Below, piece by piece: positions 6,854-10,071 of a DNA stretch of 10,071 bases. The notes below the pieces were generated by a model, which worked only from the letters and a program-made list of their open reading frames with translations, ran no database searches and was not told the DNA's origin. The translations under genes were made by a program, and so were the position numbers. The DNA comes from Deltaproteobacteria bacterium (GTDB lineage Bacteria > Desulfobacterota_B > Binatia > Bin18). Location of the stretch: assembly GCA_012271025.1 (NCBI GenBank), contig JAAXHF010000565.1:1-10071 (forward strand), in the 5' to 3' direction. Numbering within the stretch: the first letter of the stretch is position 1; each line of letters starts with the position of its first letter.

Positions 6854-7471
6854 TCACGTCTTCTTACCGCCGACTCTGCCGCTGAACGGCCCGGCGACCC
6901 GCAGGCTGCCCTCGACCAGTTGTAGCGGCAGGACCGGCAACGGCTTGGGTGCCGGTCCACCATGAATACGCGCCCGGTCTTTTGGATCAAAGGCCGAGGC
7001 GTGACACGGGCACACAAAGTGTTGTTGCTCGGCGTTCCACTCGGAGATATTGCAGCCGGTGTGGGTACATACCCCGGAGTAGGCGATAATGCCGTCCACC
7101 GCGACCTGGCGGGTTTTCGGGCTCAGTTCTTGCCGGGCAAAACGGACCAGCAGAATCTGGTTCAGGCGCGACCGGTCGCGGGCGACCTGGCTGGCCGCGT
7201 CTCTGGGATAGGCCAGGACCGGCGGGCCGCCGAGCGGGATGTCGTCACGGGTAATCAGGCGGCCGTCGTTTTCCCAGAAGGGATAGACCAGCTCGTCCCC
7301 GGCTTGGGGGGGGAGTCTTCTGGGATCGTCCTTTCTCTTTGAGGCGGCCGCCGTCCCTTCGGCCAGCGCCAATCCCACTCCCGCCGCCCCGATCAGCGAC
7401 TTGAGCAGCATCCGGCGGCTGACACGCCGGCCGTGCGGACAGTCGTCACAGTTCACAAGACTCCTCGGCAT
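6854..7471 (-). CDS. Rieske [2Fe-2S] protein with Tat-type signal
   Basis: A 205-aa protein beginning MPRSLVNCDDC. The twin-arginine segment SRRMLLKSLIG (18-28) followed by a hydrophobic stretch and AxA-like residues indicates Tat export or an uncleaved anchor. The Rieske fold is at the C-terminal half: CTHTGC (135-140) and CPCHAS (154-159) give cluster ligands Cys135, His137, Cys154 and His157, with Cys140/Cys156 placed for the stabilising disulfide. HGGPAPKPLPVLPLQ (170-184) is the usual closing loop. An in-frame ATG upstream at 7615 exists, but the start at 7471 is favoured because it places the Tat motif near the N-terminus; the upstream AGAAGAAG is only a weak ribosome-binding site. Such proteins are periplasmic electron carriers. 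Here it may serve the quinoprotein downstream, but it could equally be an orphan subunit of another respiratory enzyme. The Tat n-region is unusually long and contains two Cys. Confidence 0.88.
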   Translation of the reverse strand: MPRSLVNCDDCPHGRRVSRRMLLKSLIGAAGVGLALAEGTAAASKRKDDPRRLPPQAGDELVYPFWENDGRLITRDDIPLGGPPVLAYPRDAASQVARDRSRLNQILLVRFARQELSPKTRQVAVDGIIAYSGVCTHTGCNISEWNAEQQHFVCPCHASAFDPKDRARIHGGPAPKPLPVLPLQLVEGSLRVAGPFSGRVGGKKT

Positions 7472-7603
7472 GGGGCTTCTTCTACGCGCGGGAAGGGACC
7501 GAGTCAATTGCGGCGGAGGGCGAGAAGAGAGGAGCGAGCAAGAACCGGTAAAAAACGCCCCTGCTCGACTCCGAAGGGCCGGGCTTGTCTTCTCGCACGA
7601 ATA

Positions 7604-7645
7604 GCGATAAAGCATTACTCATAAGGTAATTAAAATAAGATACCG
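7604..7645. promoter_or_regulatory. AT-rich core of the divergent intergenic region (probable promoter area)
   Basis: The Rieske gene (leftward) and the toxin gene (rightward) are divergent, with 176 bp between their starts. This stretch is markedly AT-rich against its GC-rich surroundings. It contains TAAAAT (7631-7636) and TAAGAT (7636-7641), which resemble rightward -10 boxes, but no good -35 element is seen at normal spacing. A short GGTA...TACC dyad (7625-7644) overlaps them and could be an antitoxin operator. Assignment rests on composition and position only. The remainder of 7472-7603 shows nothing recognisable. Confidence 0.3.
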
Positions 7646-7647
7646 AT

Positions 7648-7983
7648 GTGGAAATCTTCTTTCGGAACCGCAGGCTCGCCAGAACGTTCAACTCCAGCAG
7701 CGCTCTCCGGCAAGCGTACGGTGAGCGCATGGCACGGACAATCATGAACCGTCTTGCAGTTCTCAGGAATGCCCAGATCTTATCGCTGGTACCGACGACC
7801 CGGCCAGAACGCCGGCACCAGCTCACGGGCAGGCGAGGCGAGCAGTACGCCGTCGGCCTCGTTCATCCCTACCGGCTCATTTTTGCACCGCGCCACAAAC
7901 CGCTCCCACGTCGAACAGACGATGGGATCGATACGGACCGGGTGACCGCAATTACGATCATTGAAGTTGTTGACTATCATTGA
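7648..7983 (+). CDS. higB: HigB-like (RelE/ParE superfamily) toxin
   Basis: A 111-aa basic protein starting at GTG with MEIFFRNRRLARTFNSSSAL and continuing YGERMARTIMNRLAVLR, VHPYRLIFAP and TAITIIEVVDYH. This is the familiar pattern of the HigB/killer-protein branch of RelE-type toxins, which usually cleave mRNA at the ribosome. A GTG start is chosen because the only nearby ATG (7646) is in another frame; no strong ribosome-binding site precedes it, and AAGGTAA lies about 20 nt upstream. The toxin gene comes first, as usual for higBA. Its TGA stop is 14 bp before the antitoxin ATG. Length and both ends fit the family, so the toxin looks intact. Toxicity is inferred from family membership. Confidence 0.85.
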   Translation: MEIFFRNRRLARTFNSSSALRQAYGERMARTIMNRLAVLRNAQILSLVPTTRPERRHQLTGRRGEQYAVGLVHPYRLIFAPRHKPLPRRTDDGIDTDRVTAITIIEVVDYH

Positions 7984-7984
7984 G

Positions 7985-7990
7985 GGAGGG
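7985..7990 (+). promoter_or_regulatory. Ribosome-binding site that fixes the antitoxin start
   Basis: GGAGGG lies 7 nt before the ATG at 7998. A TTG at 7980 is in frame and overlaps the toxin stop, but it has no comparable site in front of it. The ATG at 7998 is therefore the better start, and the Shine-Dalgarno sits just past the toxin stop codon, which favours translational coupling. Confidence 0.6.
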
Positions 7991-7997
7991 CAAGGAT

Positions 7998-9098
7998 ATG
8001 GCGACGGAGACCAATCAGTACCGACCCGACTACGCCGTCCCGCCAGGAGCAATCTTGGAGGAACGCCTTGCGGCACACGATATCTCACACGCCGAGTTCG
8101 CTCGGCGCTGTGGCCGTTCCGCAAAGCTCATCAGCGAGATCATTTCAGGGAAGGCACCGGTTGAGCCAGCGACTGCGCTGCAATTCGAGAAAGTTCTAGG
8201 CGTCGATGCGGGTATCTGGCTCGGCATTGAAAAAGATTATCAGCTTCACCGTGCCCGAGAGGCTGAGGCAGAAGAGACGGAAGAAGTGACTTTGTGGGTA
8301 CAGGCATTTCCTCTGAAAGAGCTGATAAAACGCAGAGTCATAGAAAAGCCCGTTTCTAATTCCGACGCGCTGTCCAAACTGCTAACCTTCTTTGGGGTCG
8401 GGTCGGTCAACGCATGGTGCGTGAAGTATGAACGGATGAGTGTCGCCTATCGGCACTCACCGAGTTTTGCGAGCGACAAAACGGCGCTGGCAACGTGGCT
8501 GCGACTCGGAGAGCTGGAAGCTGAACAGCAGGAGTGTGGCGATTACAACGCGGCTCGATTCAAACAGGCGTTAAAGGAAATTCGAGGACTCACACGAGAC
8601 CCGGTGGCGAGTGCCATAGAAAAGGCGCGGCAGCTCTGCAACGGTACCGGCGTCGTGCTTGCGCTCGTCAGACCTCTCCCGAGGACCGCGCTCAGCGGCG
8701 CGGCTTGGTGGCCCACCCCTCGCAAGGCAGCGATCGAGCTGAGCGCTCGCCATAAAACAGGCGATCATCTCTGGTTCAGCCTGTTTCACGAGGCCGCTCA
8801 CCTCCTTCTGCATAGCAAGAAGGGCATTTTTATTGACTGGACGAATGGGAAGGAGGCACGTACCGACATCGAAGCACGAGCTGATGTGTGGGCGTCCGAC
8901 TTTCTCGTGCCTCGCTCCCATTGGGAACAGTTCACTGCCGCAGGCGCGTATAGTGAAGGCGCTATACGCCAATTCGCCGAGGAACAGGGCATAGCCCCGG
9001 GCATCATTGTCGGGAGACTTCAACATGAAAACCGTCTACCCTGGCGGACACCGCTGAACAGCTTAAAGGTCCGGCTGAAATGGGAGACCACCTCATGA
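7998..9098 (+). CDS. higA: HigA-like antitoxin fused to an ImmA/IrrE-type metallopeptidase domain
   Basis: A 366-aa protein. Residues about 14-78 are an XRE/HigA helix-turn-helix: PPGAILEERLAAHDISHAEF, then RCGRSAKLISEIISGKAPVE and ALQFEKVLGVDAGIWLGIE. This domain should bind the toxin and the operon's operator. A charged linker (86-97) and a middle region follow. Residues about 215-345 carry the zinc-peptidase motif HEAAH (264-268) in WFSLFHEAAHLLLHSKKG, with Glu292 in EARADVWASDFLVP as likely third ligand. This is the arrangement of ImmA/IrrE proteins, which cleave phage or stress repressors. Plain HigA antitoxins are near 100 aa, so this is the long, protease-bearing form. The gene is 14 bp downstream of the toxin stop, and its TGA overlaps the next ATG in ATGA. 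Whether the peptidase is active, and on what, is unknown. Confidence 0.87.
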   Translation: MATETNQYRPDYAVPPGAILEERLAAHDISHAEFARRCGRSAKLISEIISGKAPVEPATALQFEKVLGVDAGIWLGIEKDYQLHRAREAEAEETEEVTLWVQAFPLKELIKRRVIEKPVSNSDALSKLLTFFGVGSVNAWCVKYERMSVAYRHSPSFASDKTALATWLRLGELEAEQQECGDYNAARFKQALKEIRGLTRDPVASAIEKARQLCNGTGVVLALVRPLPRTALSGAAWWPTPRKAAIELSARHKTGDHLWFSLFHEAAHLLLHSKKGIFIDWTNGKEARTDIEARADVWASDFLVPRSHWEQFTAAGAYSEGAIRQFAEEQGIAPGIIVGRLQHENRLPWRTPLNSLKVRLKWETTS

Positions 9099-10071
9099 GC
9101 AGTCCCAGGGCATCAGAAGCAAGACCGGCGGGAACGCAAGCCGCGCCGCAGTCCACCGAAAAATTCGACCGGCTGAAGGGCATCCTGCGGACGATGTTTC
9201 AGCTCGACCGGGGCGACCTGGACTTCGGCCTGTACGGATCATGAACCTGAAGGCGCAGGAAATCACAGATTTTCTCGATAACAATCTGCTGCCCCAGGTG
9301 CAAACGGCGTTGGCGGGCAATGCTGCTGACCGGCTGGACGAATTGGAAAAGGAGCCGGCTCAGGCTTGTGAGCAGGCCAGAGGCTTGGGCGTTGGGCCCG
9401 AAACCACACCGAGGGTCAAAGAGCTGGAACAACAACTGGCCGAGGTAAAGGCCGATGCAGCCGCAGAGACCGAGGTCTACAACCATCTCGCCAACTTCTT
9501 CGCCCGCTATTACGATGAGGGCGATTTCATGTCGTTGCGGCGCTATTCGGGCGGCGGCCAGCCGAGCTATTTGATCCCCTACGACGGCGAGGAAGTGAAG
9601 CTACACTGGGCCAATGCGGATCAGTATTACATCAAGTCAACCGAAAATTACTCCTCTTATATCTTCACCGTAGGAAGCGGCGCGGAAAAACGGCGCGTGC
9701 GGTTCGAGATAGCCAGGGCGGACAACGAAAGGGACAATGTAAAGGAAGCGAGTGGCGAGCAGCGCCGTTTCGTGCTGGCGGATAGCGAGAGCGCAAAGAC
9801 TATCGAGTCCGACAAGGGTGAGCTGGTTGTTCGTTTTGAACACCGACCACTGACGGCGGGCGAAAAGAAAACCTACTCCTGTCAGCATCAAGCAGCAGGA
9901 CCGAATCAACGAGGCATCAGCGGGACGAATCCTCAAAGCCGTGGAGTCGGATTGGTTGACGCTGCTCGCTGCGCGTGCCCCAACGGAGAGCAACCCAGAC
10001 CGCACCGTGCTGGACAAGCACCTTGCTACCTACACAGCCAAGAACAGCTTCGACTACTTCATTCACAAGGA
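9095..10071 (+). pseudogene. Site-specific DNA methyltransferase, N-terminal part, two frameshifts (runs off the window)
   Basis: Three pieces read as one protein of the large adenine-methyltransferase type found in type III-like restriction-modification loci. Piece 1 starts at ATG 9095 and ends in TGA 9242-9244: LKGILRTMFQLDRGDLDFGL then YGS. Piece 2 resumes in the next frame at about 9238: MNLKAQEITDFLDNNLLPQV, a coiled linker, ANFFARYYDEGDFMSLRRYS, YLIPYDGEEVKLHWANADQY and RFEIARADNERDNVKE. The family normally reads FGxYRIMN through this junction, so one base appears lost near 9236. Between about 9866 and 9890 the frame shifts again by +1: in frame 2 the sequence turns unlike protein, while the other frame gives QQDRINEASAGRILKAVESD and TYTAKNSFDYFIHK. 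The ATG at 9241 has no Shine-Dalgarno. The gene overlaps the antitoxin stop by 4 nt (ATGA), with GGGAG upstream. Catalytic motifs lie beyond the window. True decay and indel errors in the assembly cannot be told apart here. Confidence 0.72.

Noticed and set aside
7472..7615. Upstream extension of the Rieske protein to the ATG at 7615
   Set aside because: The extra 48 residues have no family features and would bury the twin-arginine signal inside the protein.
9637..10017. A 126-codon minus-strand ORF opposite the methyltransferase region
   Set aside because: The plus strand carries family-like protein sequence throughout; the minus ORF shows no known motif.

Overview
The window suggests an uncultured, high-GC Gram-negative bacterium. 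The evidence is a quinoprotein dehydrogenase with a Sec signal, a Tat-type Rieske protein and a membrane-anchored lytic transglycosylase. The mix of amidohydrolase, acyl-CoA dehydrogenase, P450 and quinoprotein genes recalls environmental lineages such as Tectomicrobia/Entotheonella or Binatota, but that is a loose impression and not a demonstrated assignment.

Layout. (1) Positions 1-1973, minus strand: a metal-dependent amidohydrolase gene followed 22 bp downstream by an acyl-CoA dehydrogenase gene that runs off the window; they look like one catabolic operon. (2) Positions 2179-2934, minus strand: a small membrane-anchored lytic transglycosylase with a Gln/Pro-rich linker. (3) Positions 2935-3707: no intact gene. 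It holds two hairpin-forming inverted repeats and a decayed, truncated plus-strand fragment of a proline dehydrogenase/PutA-type gene, with two in-frame stops and one frameshift. (4) Positions 3708-7471, minus strand: a redox cluster in transcription order Rieske protein, cytochrome P450, PQQ-dependent alcohol dehydrogenase. A plausible reading is that the P450 hydroxylates a substrate in the cytoplasm and the periplasmic quinoprotein oxidises the alcohol; the Rieske protein may be an electron-transfer partner. (5) Positions 7472-7647: a divergent intergenic region with an AT-rich core. (6) Positions 7648-10071, plus strand: a HigB-like toxin gene, a HigA-like antitoxin gene carrying an extra ImmA/IrrE-type metallopeptidase domain, and, overlapping it by 4 nt, the 5' part of a site-specific DNA methyltransferase gene interrupted by two frameshifts.

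The most notable points are the toxin / protease-antitoxin / methyltransferase overlap, the redox cluster whose quinoprotein has the Asp-x-Asp arrangement associated with lanthanide use and lacks the usual vicinal cysteine pair, and the PutA relic. No tRNA, rRNA, CRISPR array or insertion sequence was seen.
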